Source: Oceanospirillaceae bacterium (GTDB taxonomy: Bacteria; Pseudomonadota; Gammaproteobacteria; Pseudomonadales; Litoribrevibacteraceae). Taken from it: DNA of 64,000 nucleotides. The stretch spans positions 930,001-994,000 of the forward strand of contig JADFAD010000006.1 of assembly GCA_015665455.1 (NCBI GenBank), given 5' to 3'. This document shows, piece after piece, positions 42,601 to 51,715 of this stretch; position 1 is the stretch's first letter, and every line of letters starts with the position of its first letter. The notes beneath the pieces are model-generated. The model did no database searches and was not told the origin of the DNA. It saw nothing but the letters and a program-made list of their open reading frames with translations. The translations under genes were made by a program, and so were the position numbers.

Positions 42601-45456
42601 ATGGCTCCCCAAAACGACACTCTAAAACATCGTTTAAAACAACACCCTGTCCTCATTATTCTATTCGTTTTGTACCTAAGCTATTTACTGCTAGCCGGAG
42701 TAGTACTTCCTCAAGTCATTAAGAATCAAATACCAAATTGGGTCACTCAAGTCCCTAAATTATCCGCTGAAGTCAGCAATGTCAGTTTCAATCCGTTTAC
42801 CTTAACCCTCACGATTGAACACCTGAGTATCAAGGAACAGCTTGAAAATACTGCTATCAACTTATCTGGTGCAGAAAAAATCACTGCAAACTTAGAGCTT
42901 TCTTCCATTTTCCATCAAGCATTGGTGCTCTCTGACGTCACCATTAACAAACCTTACGGCCGACTGACCAAAGATTCTGAGGGCGGTTTTATCTGGCAAC
43001 ATTGGACTACCAGCAACGAAGAGACGCCTCCAAAAGAACCAAACCAACCGTTCCCTATGATCATTGATCAATTTCATATTCAGGCAGGCACATTTGATTT
43101 CGAAGATTTAAGTAAGCCAACAGAATTTAAAAAAACCATCGGCCCGATTGATCTAGCGCTCAACAACCTATCCACCTTGCCGAAAGATGAAGGCTCTTAT
43201 CAATTAGACATTGCCTTAACGCAGGGCGATTACACAGCAGAATTTTTATGGCAAGGCGTAATCTCTCTGGACCCGTTTTACAGCGAAGGGAATTTAAAGC
43301 TCACCAACCTATCTCTTAGGTCGTTATGGGATTACTTACAAGACGATGTGTTCTTTGAAATACTACAGGGCCAACTGACCCTTGGGTTCGATTACCAGAT
43401 ACAAAAAGAAGACCAGCTGGAGCTCATTCTTCAAAACGGTGATGCACTTGTTGAAAACTTTATGGTCTCGAAAAAAGGGGAAACGATACCGCTTATTCAA
43501 CTCCAGGAACAATCCGTCTCTGGTCTGTCTTTCGACCTGACAAAACAAGCCGTTTATGTTGATCAAATCAACTATAACCAGCTAAACCTAGCTTTGAATA
43601 AACTGTCTGATGGCAAAATAGAGCTCGTTAAAGTACTCTCAGAAAGACCCATAAGCCAAGCAGCTGTAAAAGCGTCAGAAAAGGCCAGCGGTAAAGATGA
43701 ATGGACAGTATCCATTGGCAAAACCCAATTGAACCAAAGCGCCATACGCTTTGTAGACCAAACCACACAGCCCGCAGCTAAGCTAGCTCTTTCAGACATA
43801 TCAATCAGTGTAGAAAACCTAACGACAGACAAAGAACAATCCACCAAAATTTCAGCGTCCATAATGGCTGAAGGCGCCAGCCATTTACAACTTAATGGTG
43901 AACTTGCACTGTTTGAACAAACAGGAAACCTTGAACTTGATGTAAAGAGCTTCCCTGTTTCCGTTTTACAGCCGTACCTGAATAAAACCACTGAGTTGAC
44001 CATTGAAAATACGCTGTTCGACTTGAATGGGCAGCTTTCAATGCTTAATGGTGTCAGCGCTTTTGATGGTTCGAGTCAAATCCGAGACATTAAGCTGTCT
44101 AATCAATCTCAAAAACAAGCGATCTTGGCAGGCGACGGAATCTATTTAGAGAACATTCAATTCAACCAAGCTCAGAAATCACTGTCGATCGGTGAAATTC
44201 TACTCGATCAAATGCTGTACCCTTTAACCGTACTGTCTAGACAAGAAAAGAGCACCGTCACGAACCTTTCTAACCTTGTTAAACCGAACGATCAATCAGC
44301 GATTAAAGAACCCACTGACGCGCCACAAGACGCCTCACCCGCAGACGACTGGTTGGTAGAAGTGGGACAGGTTTCTATTAAGAACAATCAACTACAATTC
44401 AGTGATCGAGGTTTACCTAAACCCGTTTATTTCAATATTGAACAACTCAACGGTTCAATCAACAAGCTCTCAAGTAAGAACCTAAGCCGTGCCGATGTCA
44501 CCATCGCCGGCCAAGTAAATGGTTATGCGCCTTTTAAAGCCGTCGGTCAAATTAACCCTTTGAGTGAAAAAGCGTACACCAACATCGACATAAACATGAG
44601 TGGCATCGCCATGTCGACGTTTTCCTCTTATTCAAGCTATTTCTTAAACTACCCAACGACTCAGGGCAAGTTATCCACAGAACTGAACTACAAATTGAAT
44701 AACAACGAGCTCGTCGCTGAAAACCACTTATTCATTGATCAACTTGAATTGGGGGATTACGTCGAAAGCGACGCAGGTTTGTCTTTGCCATTACCGCTGG
44801 CCGTCAGTCTGATACAAGATAATAACGGTGAAATTGACATCAACTTGCCAATTAAAGGGAACCTATCCGACCCCGACTTTAAATACGGAAGTGTCGTCAT
44901 CAGCGCATTTGTTAATGTCTTAACTAAAGCCGCAACATCCCCTTTTAAGTTATTGGCGAGCTTAGCAGGCAGCGATCAAGACTTAAGTAGTATCGAATTT
45001 TCAGCTGGACAATCCGATCTTCTAGACGCAGAAACGCAAAAGATCACGAACATTGCAGACGCCATGAATAAGCGCTCGGGCCTTAAACTCAGCATTGCAG
45101 GACAAACACTGCAGCAGGACACGCTGTACTTTAAGCAAAGCGCTTGGCACCAACAGCTTCGAAGAGATAACGTTCAAGCCAATACGTTAGAACCCGCATA
45201 CCAAAACTACTTGGCTCAACAGGCAAAGCAAGCCGTACCGAACAATGCAGAAGAAACAAGCGCTCTAGAAACACAACTGATTCAGTCTCAGCAGATTCAA
45301 ACGGCATCATTAACAAAATTAGCGCACCAACGCGCCATTAATACCAGAAAGCAGCTAATAAAAATGGGCATTGATGAAAAAAGACTGTTTGTCCGAGAAT
45401 CACAACTGAACCAAACCAGTGAGAGATTAGACGGTGTAAAACTGGAGGTAAAGTAG
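42601..45456 (+). CDS. DUF748 (AsmA-like) envelope protein
   Basis: A 951-residue protein with an N-terminal membrane anchor (about 14-36), then a very long beta-rich periplasmic part with repeated AsmA-like elements: 'VSFNPFTLTLTIEHLSIKE' near the start, and 'WTVSIGKTQLNQSAIRFVDQTT' and 'WLVEVGQVSIKNNQLQFSDRG' as repeat starts. The late 'LPLPLAVSLIQDNNGEIDINLPIKGNLSDPDFKYG' block is diagnostic of DUF748. Relatives bridge the periplasm or affect lipid transport and outer-membrane assembly. It is convergent with the next receptor gene, the stops 2 bp apart. Confidence 0.88.
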   Translation: MAPQNDTLKHRLKQHPVLIILFVLYLSYLLLAGVVLPQVIKNQIPNWVTQVPKLSAEVSNVSFNPFTLTLTIEHLSIKEQLENTAINLSGAEKITANLELSSIFHQALVLSDVTINKPYGRLTKDSEGGFIWQHWTTSNEETPPKEPNQPFPMIIDQFHIQAGTFDFEDLSKPTEFKKTIGPIDLALNNLSTLPKDEGSYQLDIALTQGDYTAEFLWQGVISLDPFYSEGNLKLTNLSLRSLWDYLQDDVFFEILQGQLTLGFDYQIQKEDQLELILQNGDALVENFMVSKKGETIPLIQLQEQSVSGLSFDLTKQAVYVDQINYNQLNLALNKLSDGKIELVKVLSERPISQAAVKASEKASGKDEWTVSIGKTQLNQSAIRFVDQTTQPAAKLALSDISISVENLTTDKEQSTKISASIMAEGASHLQLNGELALFEQTGNLELDVKSFPVSVLQPYLNKTTELTIENTLFDLNGQLSMLNGVSAFDGSSQIRDIKLSNQSQKQAILAGDGIYLENIQFNQAQKSLSIGEILLDQMLYPLTVLSRQEKSTVTNLSNLVKPNDQSAIKEPTDAPQDASPADDWLVEVGQVSIKNNQLQFSDRGLPKPVYFNIEQLNGSINKLSSKNLSRADVTIAGQVNGYAPFKAVGQINPLSEKAYTNIDINMSGIAMSTFSSYSSYFLNYPTTQGKLSTELNYKLNNNELVAENHLFIDQLELGDYVESDAGLSLPLPLAVSLIQDNNGEIDINLPIKGNLSDPDFKYGSVVISAFVNVLTKAATSPFKLLASLAGSDQDLSSIEFSAGQSDLLDAETQKITNIADAMNKRSGLKLSIAGQTLQQDTLYFKQSAWHQQLRRDNVQANTLEPAYQNYLAQQAKQAVPNNAEETSALETQLIQSQQIQTASLTKLAHQRAINTRKQLIKMGIDEKRLFVRESQLNQTSERLDGVKLEVK

Positions 45457-45458
45457 CC

Positions 45459-46724
45459 CTAAAACAGCTCAACATCATCATGAATTGTGGCTTCTGGTTC
45501 ATCGTTGCGACTAGAAACTCTCAATTCATGGTCCACTTCTTTGTCCGTCAAGACAAAGTAATCTAGCCTTTTGTGCAAACACTGGCTCAAGTTAATTAGA
45601 TCATTCGCTGAGACGGATTGATGCTGAGCGTTATCAATGGTCGTTTGATTAAACAGCATCAATAGCTTGATCTCTTTCGCGGCTTCAGAAGAGGTTTTAT
45701 GCTGCTCATCAACCTGATCTCGAATAACATCCGCATACTGGGAAATGTTATGAATAGCATCGACCAACTGATCCAACTCTTCTTGCGCGGTCTTAACAGA
45801 AGCCACACCTTCTTCTGTCTGAGAGGTTCCTCGGCTCATAATGTCGTTGGCTGAGTTGGTTTTCTGCTGAATCGTTTCTACCACTTTACGCACATCTTCA
45901 GTCGCTTCCTGAGTTCGAACCGCCAGAGATCGTACTTCGTCTGCCACAACCGCAAACCCTCGTCCTGATTCACCTGCACGAGCGGCTTCAATGGCTGCAT
46001 TTAATGCCAACAAGTTAGTCTGATCAGCAATGGAACCAATCTCTTTAATGATCGCATTAATTTGCTCGCCTTGTACTTTCAACTGGCCAATATCTGCAGT
46101 CGCTGCATCAACTGAATCTGCCAATAATCCAATATCCCCCACGACCTTGTTCATGGCTTTAATGGAACCGTCCACCGACGATTGACCTTGTATTGAGGCT
46201 TGATGAATCTGCTGTACGTTTTCGGTTACTTCTTCCTGTTTTTGGAAAAGCTTAAGGTTAATGTCGTTGACGATATCCGCGTGTTGCTTATTAATAATTG
46301 CTCCTTGCGCCAGTGCATTGTATGAATCACGTATGCCCTCAGCCATGGGCACAAGCCTCGAAGACGTCTTATAAATACCACTCAACGCCTCATCCGTTTG
46401 AGTCATAACCGTATTTAGAATTTTCCAGTTACGTCGAAAGAAAAAACGCGTTAATCCCTTACGACCTTTGATTCGAGTCGTTAGGTCTACAACAATGTTT
46501 TCGTCGTGCAAAAAAGAAAATAGCTTAGGGATACTCTGCAAAGGTGCAATCACAAGAAAGTAAACCAAAGCGGCCAGAATAGAGGCCATCACAACATCGT
46601 GTAACAACATCCACCACATTAAATTGTCTGGATGTGAAAACATCAAAATGAATAAATTTAAACCAAAGCTTAGTAAAAACAGAAGAACGCCAATACCCAA
46701 CACTACAAAGGCTGAACGATTCAT
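45459..46724 (-). CDS. methyl-accepting chemotaxis protein with minimal periplasmic loop
   Basis: A 421-residue receptor. TM1 (5-29) and TM2 (38-60) are separated by only about 8 residues, so no periplasmic sensor exists. A HAMP-like linker and the full signalling hairpin follow (tip '[36 protein letters not shown]'). A C-terminal '[15 protein letters not shown]' type tail is present. It must sense cytoplasmic or membrane state, or a partner. It diverges from the ODP unit 371 bp away, whose product is a natural candidate partner; this link is inference. Confidence 0.9.
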   Translation of the reverse strand: MNRSAFVVLGIGVLLFLLSFGLNLFILMFSHPDNLMWWMLLHDVVMASILAALVYFLVIAPLQSIPKLFSFLHDENIVVDLTTRIKGRKGLTRFFFRRNWKILNTVMTQTDEALSGIYKTSSRLVPMAEGIRDSYNALAQGAIINKQHADIVNDINLKLFQKQEEVTENVQQIHQASIQGQSSVDGSIKAMNKVVGDIGLLADSVDAATADIGQLKVQGEQINAIIKEIGSIADQTNLLALNAAIEAARAGESGRGFAVVADEVRSLAVRTQEATEDVRKVVETIQQKTNSANDIMSRGTSQTEEGVASVKTAQEELDQLVDAIHNISQYADVIRDQVDEQHKTSSEAAKEIKLLMLFNQTTIDNAQHQSVSANDLINLSQCLHKRLDYFVLTDKEVDHELRVSSRNDEPEATIHDDVELF

Positions 46725-46905
46725 GATGGTATGATCCCAAATAAAAAAGGCTCGAAAAATATTTCAAGCTTAGTCAAAAAACTGCATCTCAACACCTTAG
46801 AAACGTCTAACAAATTTCTTTTCTGCTGCGGCCTAACAAGACCGAGCAAGCTTGTTCAGAGCTTCCCTAGAGATATTTCCAATATCTATCATCGTTCAAA
46901 AGTTG

Positions 46906-46936
46906 ACAAACTTTACAGCTTTTACAAACTTTACAG
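46906..46936. repeat. two 13-bp direct repeats, 18-bp period
   Basis: ACAAACTTTACAG occurs at 46906-46918 and 46924-46936. The spacing places both on nearly the same helix face over two turns, as tandem protein sites would be. Confidence 0.8.
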
Positions 46937-46989
46937 TCAAATCTACCATTTGATGAAGATCAACGAATTCATAAAGTTTTAGCGCATCG

Positions 46990-47017
46990 TCAAGTTCTTC
47001 CTAGATAGTGCCGATAT
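46990..47017 (+). promoter_or_regulatory. sigma-28-like promoter of the ODP unit
   Basis: TCAAGTTC-N12-GCCGATAT matches TAAAGTTT-N11-GCCGATAA at 6 of 8 and 7 of 8 positions, with spacing one base longer than ideal. Expected start is near 47025, 70 nt before the first gene. Confidence 0.55.
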
Positions 47018-47095
47018 ATCGCCTACACTAACCATCTTAGACGTCCTTAAAAAATCAAGATGTAAATACAAAATCAAAGGAATGAGATAGACGCC

Positions 47096-47698
47096 ATGTC
47101 CAATAGCGCAAGCCTTTCTATAAAGACAGCCTCTGTTGCAGCAGAGCTTGATAAAGCAGAATCGGTTGCAAAAGAACTTTCTTTAGCGGCAAAAAATGCG
47201 CGATTTATTGTATTCCGAGCAGGCAGCCAAGCTGCTGGGCTAATTGTAATCACCAGTTACTTTGCCGAGCTTGCCGAAAATACCATTCAACTGGTTCATA
47301 CCATCAATGACATATCTCTGAGTGTGGCAAAAGACTCGGTGCGTGAATGGAAAGCAACGCTATTAATTGGTCACCTTAATTCAGCCAGAACAGACCTGTT
47401 CGAAGATGAACACAAAGAAACACTTAAACAGGTCATTCAAAAAGCAACGCAAATGCTCACGTCTATCTCAGATCAACTCAAGAAAGAATTAAGTGTATTA
47501 GATGCCCAACTCGAAGAAATCCAAACACTCATGCGAGCGGCCAGCGTGATTGTTGTTACGTCCAGATTGGAATCAAATCGAACGGGACAATTTGAACAAA
47601 ACCTCCGAGAAATGGCGGACAACATTCAACGCTTAACCAATGAAATTAAAGAACATGCAACGGAATCACGTAGAATTTTATCAAGGAACGCACTATGA
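47096..47698 (+). CDS. helical protein resembling a degenerate MCP tip, partner of ODP
   Basis: A 200-residue soluble, wholly helical protein. Residues about 30-65 ('AKNARFIVFRAGSQAAGLIVITSYFAELAENT') follow the pattern of a receptor tip (N-L-L-A-L-N-A-x-I-E-A-A-R ... G-F-x-V-V-A-x-E-x-x-x-L-A) but the key E-A-A-R-A-G-E core is changed. The rest (70-200) is coiled coil. There are no membrane helices and no standard sensor. Its stop overlaps the ATG of the ODP gene by 4 bp, so the two are coupled. AAAGGAATGAG precedes the ATG. Function unproved; a chemotaxis-array link is suggested by the promoter type and the tip resemblance. Confidence 0.75.
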   Translation: MSNSASLSIKTASVAAELDKAESVAKELSLAAKNARFIVFRAGSQAAGLIVITSYFAELAENTIQLVHTINDISLSVAKDSVREWKATLLIGHLNSARTDLFEDEHKETLKQVIQKATQMLTSISDQLKKELSVLDAQLEEIQTLMRAASVIVVTSRLESNRTGQFEQNLREMADNIQRLTNEIKEHATESRRILSRNAL

Positions 47699-48429
47699 AG
47701 GCTCAAAAGATCTATCAAGGAAACCATGAGTGGATTCTATTCGGCCGTGATCCGAATAAGCCAGAAAAGATCATCGACACCAATCAATATATGATTGTTT
47801 CAGACGGTCAAGCGCTGTTACTTGATCCTGGCGGTATTGAGCTTTTCTCTTCCATGTTTGCCAACGTGCTTAAACATATAAAGCCAGAGCAATTAACGGC
47901 TTTGTTTGCTTCGCACCAAGACCCAGACATCATCTCCTCGTTAGGTTTATGGGATCAAGTTATTCCCCACGCAAAGCTGTATAGCCCTTGGTTGTGGGAA
48001 GGTTTTATTCGCCATTTCGGTATGGAAAACATCGAATACGCACCCATCAAAGACGAAGGGGAATCCTTCAAACTGGGTTCACTGGATTTAGAGTTTGTAC
48101 CCGCCCATTATCTCCATTCGTCAGGCAATATGCATTTGTATGACCCAACAGCAAAGGTTTTATTCAGTGGGGACGTGGGAGCCGCACTTGAAGAAGGGGA
48201 TTTCCCGCTATTTGTTGAAGACTTTGATCATCAAATCGATAAGATGCGGTATTTCCATCAACGCTGGATGCCATCCAACAAGGCAAAACAGAATTGGATT
48301 AACAGAGTTCGCAGGCTAGATATTCAACTTATGTGCCCGCAACACGGCAGGATATTTAAAGGGGAACAAGTTCAAGAGTTTTTAGAATGGTTTGAAGCTC
48401 TGGAAGTGGGAGTCGCCATCAATACTTAA
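47695..48429 (+). CDS. oxygen-binding di-iron (ODP-type) metallo-beta-lactamase-fold protein
   Basis: A 244-residue single-domain protein of the flavodiiron-related MBL fold. The ligand set is H74-x-D76-x-D78 ('SHQDPDIISS'), H138 ('PAHYLHSSGN'), D160 ('FSGDVGA') and H217 ('CPQHGRI'), as in ODP oxygen sensors linked to chemotaxis. No flavodoxin domain is present, so it is unlikely to reduce O2 or NO rapidly by itself. A hydrolase role cannot be excluded. It is translationally coupled to the helical gene before it and ends at a 13-bp hairpin. Confidence 0.83.
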   Translation: MKAQKIYQGNHEWILFGRDPNKPEKIIDTNQYMIVSDGQALLLDPGGIELFSSMFANVLKHIKPEQLTALFASHQDPDIISSLGLWDQVIPHAKLYSPWLWEGFIRHFGMENIEYAPIKDEGESFKLGSLDLEFVPAHYLHSSGNMHLYDPTAKVLFSGDVGAALEEGDFPLFVEDFDHQIDKMRYFHQRWMPSNKAKQNWINRVRRLDIQLMCPQHGRIFKGEQVQEFLEWFEALEVGVAINT

Positions 48430-48456
48430 TTGATTAGTATTATGCTTGGTCTTTCA

Positions 48457-48488
48457 CAAAGAGATTTCCATACAAGGAAATCTCTTTG
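48457..48488. terminator. stem-loop between convergent genes
   Basis: A perfect 13-bp stem (48457-48469 with 48476-48488) and 6-nt loop separates the ODP gene from the convergent oxidoreductase gene. T runs are short on both sides. Confidence 0.6.
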
Positions 48489-48504
48489 GTTCGCAAAAAA
48501 TGAA

Positions 48505-49545
48505 CTAAACGCCTTGATGCTGCTTAGCCAATTGCAAGGCAACGGTTTCTGATTCATTAATGATCCGGTCCATTAATACTTGAACGGTCTCTACGTCATT
48601 AATGATCCCTTGGGATTGACCAATAAACTGAACACCTTTATCAAGATCACCATCAATGGTTGCGGCTTCCAGCTTTTCAGTCGCTGCACCAAACAAAGAA
48701 AGCATCCGAATTTTATCAAACTGCGCCAACATGCCAGCCAGCAGTTTCCATAACGGCAGATCAACCATTTTGGCAGCCTTAAACGATTTCAATGCAGCCA
48801 TAATAAAGTTCATGGGTTTACGAGTGGCTTTTTCAGCCATAGGAGTTTTCATTACTCGAGCATATAAACCATCAAAGTTATTCGAATAAATGGTGTCTTC
48901 TACACGTTTATCGATCACCGTATTCTTCACATTAGAGTGCAAAGGACTTTCTGCACTGGTTGCAAAGCGCGACCCCATTGCCACACCATCGGCCCCTAGC
49001 GCTAATGCGGCCAACAAACCTCGACCATCGGCAAAACCACCCACGGCAATCACAGGAATATCAACCAAATCAGCAATCGCAGGCACCAAGCATAATGACG
49101 TAACTGACCCGCCATGCGCTGCCGCTTCATGCCCTGTTACCATCAGAGCATCAACGCCCGATTTTTGAGCGGCTAATGCGTGCTTTTCAGTCACAACGGT
49201 AGCAATAACTTTACCGCCGTATTTTTTTGCTTCTCGAACCAACCAATCGCCTTTACCTAGAGAAAAGTTAATCACTGGGACTTTTTCTTCCAATGCGATT
49301 TCAGCATTTTCTTTCGCCCCAGGCATCATCAACGTCACGCCGATGCCAAAGGGCTTGTCCGTTAATTCACGAATGCGACGAATGGCATCGCGGGTTTCTT
49401 GTCGGCTCAAAGGGCCAGAAGCAAGAATACCCAAGCCACCTGCATTTGATATTGCCGCAACCAGTTCAGGGACAGAAATCCAACTCATACCCGGTAAAAT
49501 AACAGGGTGTTGTATACCCAACAGTTCAGTAATACGTGTTTTCAT
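48505..49545 (-). CDS. NAD(P)H-dependent flavin oxidoreductase / nitronate monooxygenase family
   Basis: A 346-residue FMN-dependent TIM barrel of the 2-nitropropane dioxygenase family. Visible blocks: 'HPVILPGMSWISVPELVAAISNAGGLGILASG', 'MVTGHEAAAHGGSV' and 'IAVGGFADGRGLLAALALGADGVAMGSRF' (FMN phosphate site). It may oxidise nitronates or act as an enoyl reductase. AGGTGA precedes the ATG. It lies 38 bp after the TetR gene on the same strand and probably shares its transcript. Confidence 0.87.
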   Translation of the reverse strand: MKTRITELLGIQHPVILPGMSWISVPELVAAISNAGGLGILASGPLSRQETRDAIRRIRELTDKPFGIGVTLMMPGAKENAEIALEEKVPVINFSLGKGDWLVREAKKYGGKVIATVVTEKHALAAQKSGVDALMVTGHEAAAHGGSVTSLCLVPAIADLVDIPVIAVGGFADGRGLLAALALGADGVAMGSRFATSAESPLHSNVKNTVIDKRVEDTIYSNNFDGLYARVMKTPMAEKATRKPMNFIMAALKSFKAAKMVDLPLWKLLAGMLAQFDKIRMLSLFGAATEKLEAATIDGDLDKGVQFIGQSQGIINDVETVQVLMDRIINESETVALQLAKQHQGV

Positions 49546-49583
49546 TTGTCACCTATTCAATATCAGTAAAAGCCTTGTAACTA

Positions 49584-50228
49584 TTAGGCTAGAATTCCGT
49601 GCATTATCAAATTCAAATTATTTTCTAGAAGCGTTTCTAATGAACAACCACCCGTAATTGGACACTCTAATGTTTGCTCGCGAAAAACCTGAGCATCTTT
49701 CTCAAAAAAACCGTCGATCAGTAGACTTGAAATTCCATGAACCATCGCCCAAGTTGGGTCTGCTAAATCCTGAACGGGAACATCACGAAATACACCCTGT
49801 TCGATTCCCTTACGAATACTGCGAAGAAGCATCTCATAAGAAAAACCTGCCGCTCTCATCAAGTCAGGGTCTTCCAATCGATCACCTATCGCAGGACCAA
49901 ACATCAGTTTGTACTTTTCTGGGCTATCACCAGCAAATTGAACATAGGCTTTTCCTTTGAGTTTGAACTCTTCAAGAATGCCATTGGCCCTCTGTTCAAC
50001 TAACTCCATTCGTTCAACTAATTCTTGAAATCCCACAACAGCAATAGCAATCAATAGTGAACGCTTATCCGAAAAATGACGATAAGGCGCATTCGCTGAA
50101 ACACCAGCTTCTTTAGCAATCGCCCGCAGACTTAGCCCATCTACGCCCTTATCTCGAATGTGCTTACATGCAATGTCCAATAAAGTTTGTCTAAGGTTGC
50201 CATGATGATAGCTGCTTGATTTTTCCAT
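49584..50228 (-). CDS. TetR/AcrR-family repressor with WHG-type C-terminal domain
   Basis: A 214-residue regulator. HTH residues about 10-56 ('LLDIACKHIRDKGVDGLSLRAIAKEAGVSANAPYRHFSDKRSLLIAIAVVGF'-like, with the typical 'VSANAPYRHFSDK' recognition helix). The C-terminal part ('FKLKGKAYVQFAGDSPEKYKLMFGP') is of the TetR_C_33/WHG kind. It diverges from an RND adaptor-pump operon 282 bp away and is the natural candidate for its repressor. GGAGCG precedes the ATG. Confidence 0.9.
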   Translation of the reverse strand: MEKSSSYHHGNLRQTLLDIACKHIRDKGVDGLSLRAIAKEAGVSANAPYRHFSDKRSLLIAIAVVGFQELVERMELVEQRANGILEEFKLKGKAYVQFAGDSPEKYKLMFGPAIGDRLEDPDLMRAAGFSYEMLLRSIRKGIEQGVFRDVPVQDLADPTWAMVHGISSLLIDGFFEKDAQVFREQTLECPITGGCSLETLLENNLNLIMHGILA

Positions 50229-50325
50229 GAACGCTCCAATTTCAATGAGCAGAATAATAACACACTGGTTTCATTCCACTGTTTTGAAAAACGACAAAGG
50301 TGCCTGAATATTAGTTTTTATTTTT

Positions 50326-50344
50326 ATGTGTTCAGTGTACACAT
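50326..50344. promoter_or_regulatory. candidate TetR operator
   Basis: ATGTGT-N7-ACACAT is a 19-bp dyad between the divergent TetR and RND genes. An overlapping dyad CAGTGT (50333-50338)/ACACTG (50353-50358) extends it. Size and place suit a TetR dimer; no promoter element was fixed. Confidence 0.5.
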
Positions 50345-50510
50345 TTATGTTGACACTGCATACTTCCTGATATTAACATGTGGGCATCGTCAACATCAAT
50401 GTAATCTTTACGGTGTAAACAAGTATTAAGACGATCGGCAATAGATGCACTACAACAAACAGCCAATGGCATACCGAAGGTCTTAACAGACGTTCAACCT
50501 AGGGGGTACC

Positions 50511-51554
50511 ATGAATAAGCTTTTATTGTTAATTTCACTGATAACGAGCAGCGCTGTAGCAATTGCTAATCCACCGGTAGAAACACAACCCGTTGAAACA
50601 TCCACCAATGCGATCTCATTTTATTCTTCAGGTTTGGTCAAAAATAAAGCGCAATCGCGTTTGTCATTTAAAACATCAGGTATTGTTGAGCAGCTGACCA
50701 TTGAAGACGGGCAGCATGTCTCAAAAGGTGATTTACTCGCGCAGTTGGATTTGTCTGAAATCATCGCTCAAAAGCGTCAAGCTCAAGCGGATGTGAAGCA
50801 ATCAAACTTAGACGTACAACGTTTAGAAAAGCTCGTCAGCCAACGAGTTGCACCCAAAGAAAAACTCGATAACGCATTAATTCGCCAAGATAAAGCGCGC
50901 GCAGCGTTGAATATTGCCGAATTCAATCTAAAACACTCCCAAATCAAAGCGCCTGCTGACGGAATCATCATCAAAAAGAACATTGAAAAAGATGAGCTTG
51001 TTAGCCCAGGACAAACCATCATTGTCTTTTCTCCTAACAACCAAGGTTGGGTCGTTAAGGCTGGCCTCATTGATCGCGAAGCCGTGTACGTTAACATTGG
51101 CGACAAAACGACCATTGAATTAGACGCTTACCCTGGCAGACAAATAACGGGTGTCGTGAGTGAAATGGCCGCTCAAGCAAACCAAAATACCGGACTATTC
51201 GAGATTGAAGTTCGTCTAGAAGATCAACAACTACGATTGATGTCTGGCCTATATGCGCACATCAATGTGCACCCAGTTCAACAACCTGTTCTATACCGTA
51301 TTCCAACATCGTCATTGATTTCAGCGAACGGCAAGACAGGTACTGTTGCTCAGATGAACCCAATCAGCCGTAACATTGAATTTAAAACCGTGAAAATGCA
51401 CTCCTTAAACACCGACTCAGTGTTTATTGCAGCAGGTTTAAACAGTGAATGGCCAATCGTGTTAGGTACGCCTTATAACCTCAGGGCGCAATTCGCTGAG
51501 CGTTCAAACACGGGCCACATCGAGGCCGTCAGCTCTACGGTTTCAGGTCTATAG
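50511..51554 (+). CDS. RND efflux periplasmic adaptor (membrane fusion protein)
   Basis: A 347-residue exported adaptor. Signal peptide 1-20 ('SAVAIANPP'). The lipoyl halves are 'SRLSFKTSGIVEQLTIEDGQHVSKGDLLAQLD' and 'LKHSQIKAPADGIIIKKNIEKDELVSPGQ', flanking an alpha-hairpin. The beta-barrel and membrane-proximal domains follow. With the pump encoded downstream and a separately encoded outer-membrane channel it would expel drugs or metabolites. No outer-membrane factor gene is present here. Confidence 0.9.
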   Translation: MNKLLLLISLITSSAVAIANPPVETQPVETSTNAISFYSSGLVKNKAQSRLSFKTSGIVEQLTIEDGQHVSKGDLLAQLDLSEIIAQKRQAQADVKQSNLDVQRLEKLVSQRVAPKEKLDNALIRQDKARAALNIAEFNLKHSQIKAPADGIIIKKNIEKDELVSPGQTIIVFSPNNQGWVVKAGLIDREAVYVNIGDKTTIELDAYPGRQITGVVSEMAAQANQNTGLFEIEVRLEDQQLRLMSGLYAHINVHPVQQPVLYRIPTSSLISANGKTGTVAQMNPISRNIEFKTVKMHSLNTDSVFIAAGLNSEWPIVLGTPYNLRAQFAERSNTGHIEAVSSTVSGL

Positions 51555-51640
51555 TTTCCATGTAATGTCTTTAGAGCCGGCGGCTACTACCTACCTCTGT
51601 CAGCCTTTTCGTGGATGAGTAGGAAACCGCCTTTTCGCGG

Positions 51641-51660
51641 CCTTATTGGTTTCAATAAGG
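51641..51660 (+). other. hairpin between RND adaptor and pump genes
   Basis: CCTTATTG-gttt-CAATAAGG is a perfect 8-bp stem, followed after 5 nt by a T6 run. It lies in the 161-bp gap of the operon and could partly terminate or process the transcript. Confidence 0.5.
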
Positions 51661-51715
51661 TTCGCTTTTTTCTTCCATTTCCATCTCTAATTTCTTGAAT
51701 AACGAGGTACTCGTC

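Larger units (their letters stand above)
46725..47095. other. divergent regulatory region, MCP / ODP unit
   Basis: 371 bp. It holds two 13-bp direct repeats (46906-46918 and 46924-46936) spaced 18 bp apart and a sigma-28-like promoter for the right-hand genes (46990-47017). An 83-codon plus frame at 46731-46982 has no family signal and is not called. Confidence 0.55.

Noticed and set aside
46731-46982. 83-codon plus-strand frame in the receptor/ODP gap
   Set aside because: It starts with no ribosome site, includes the direct repeats and has no family signal.
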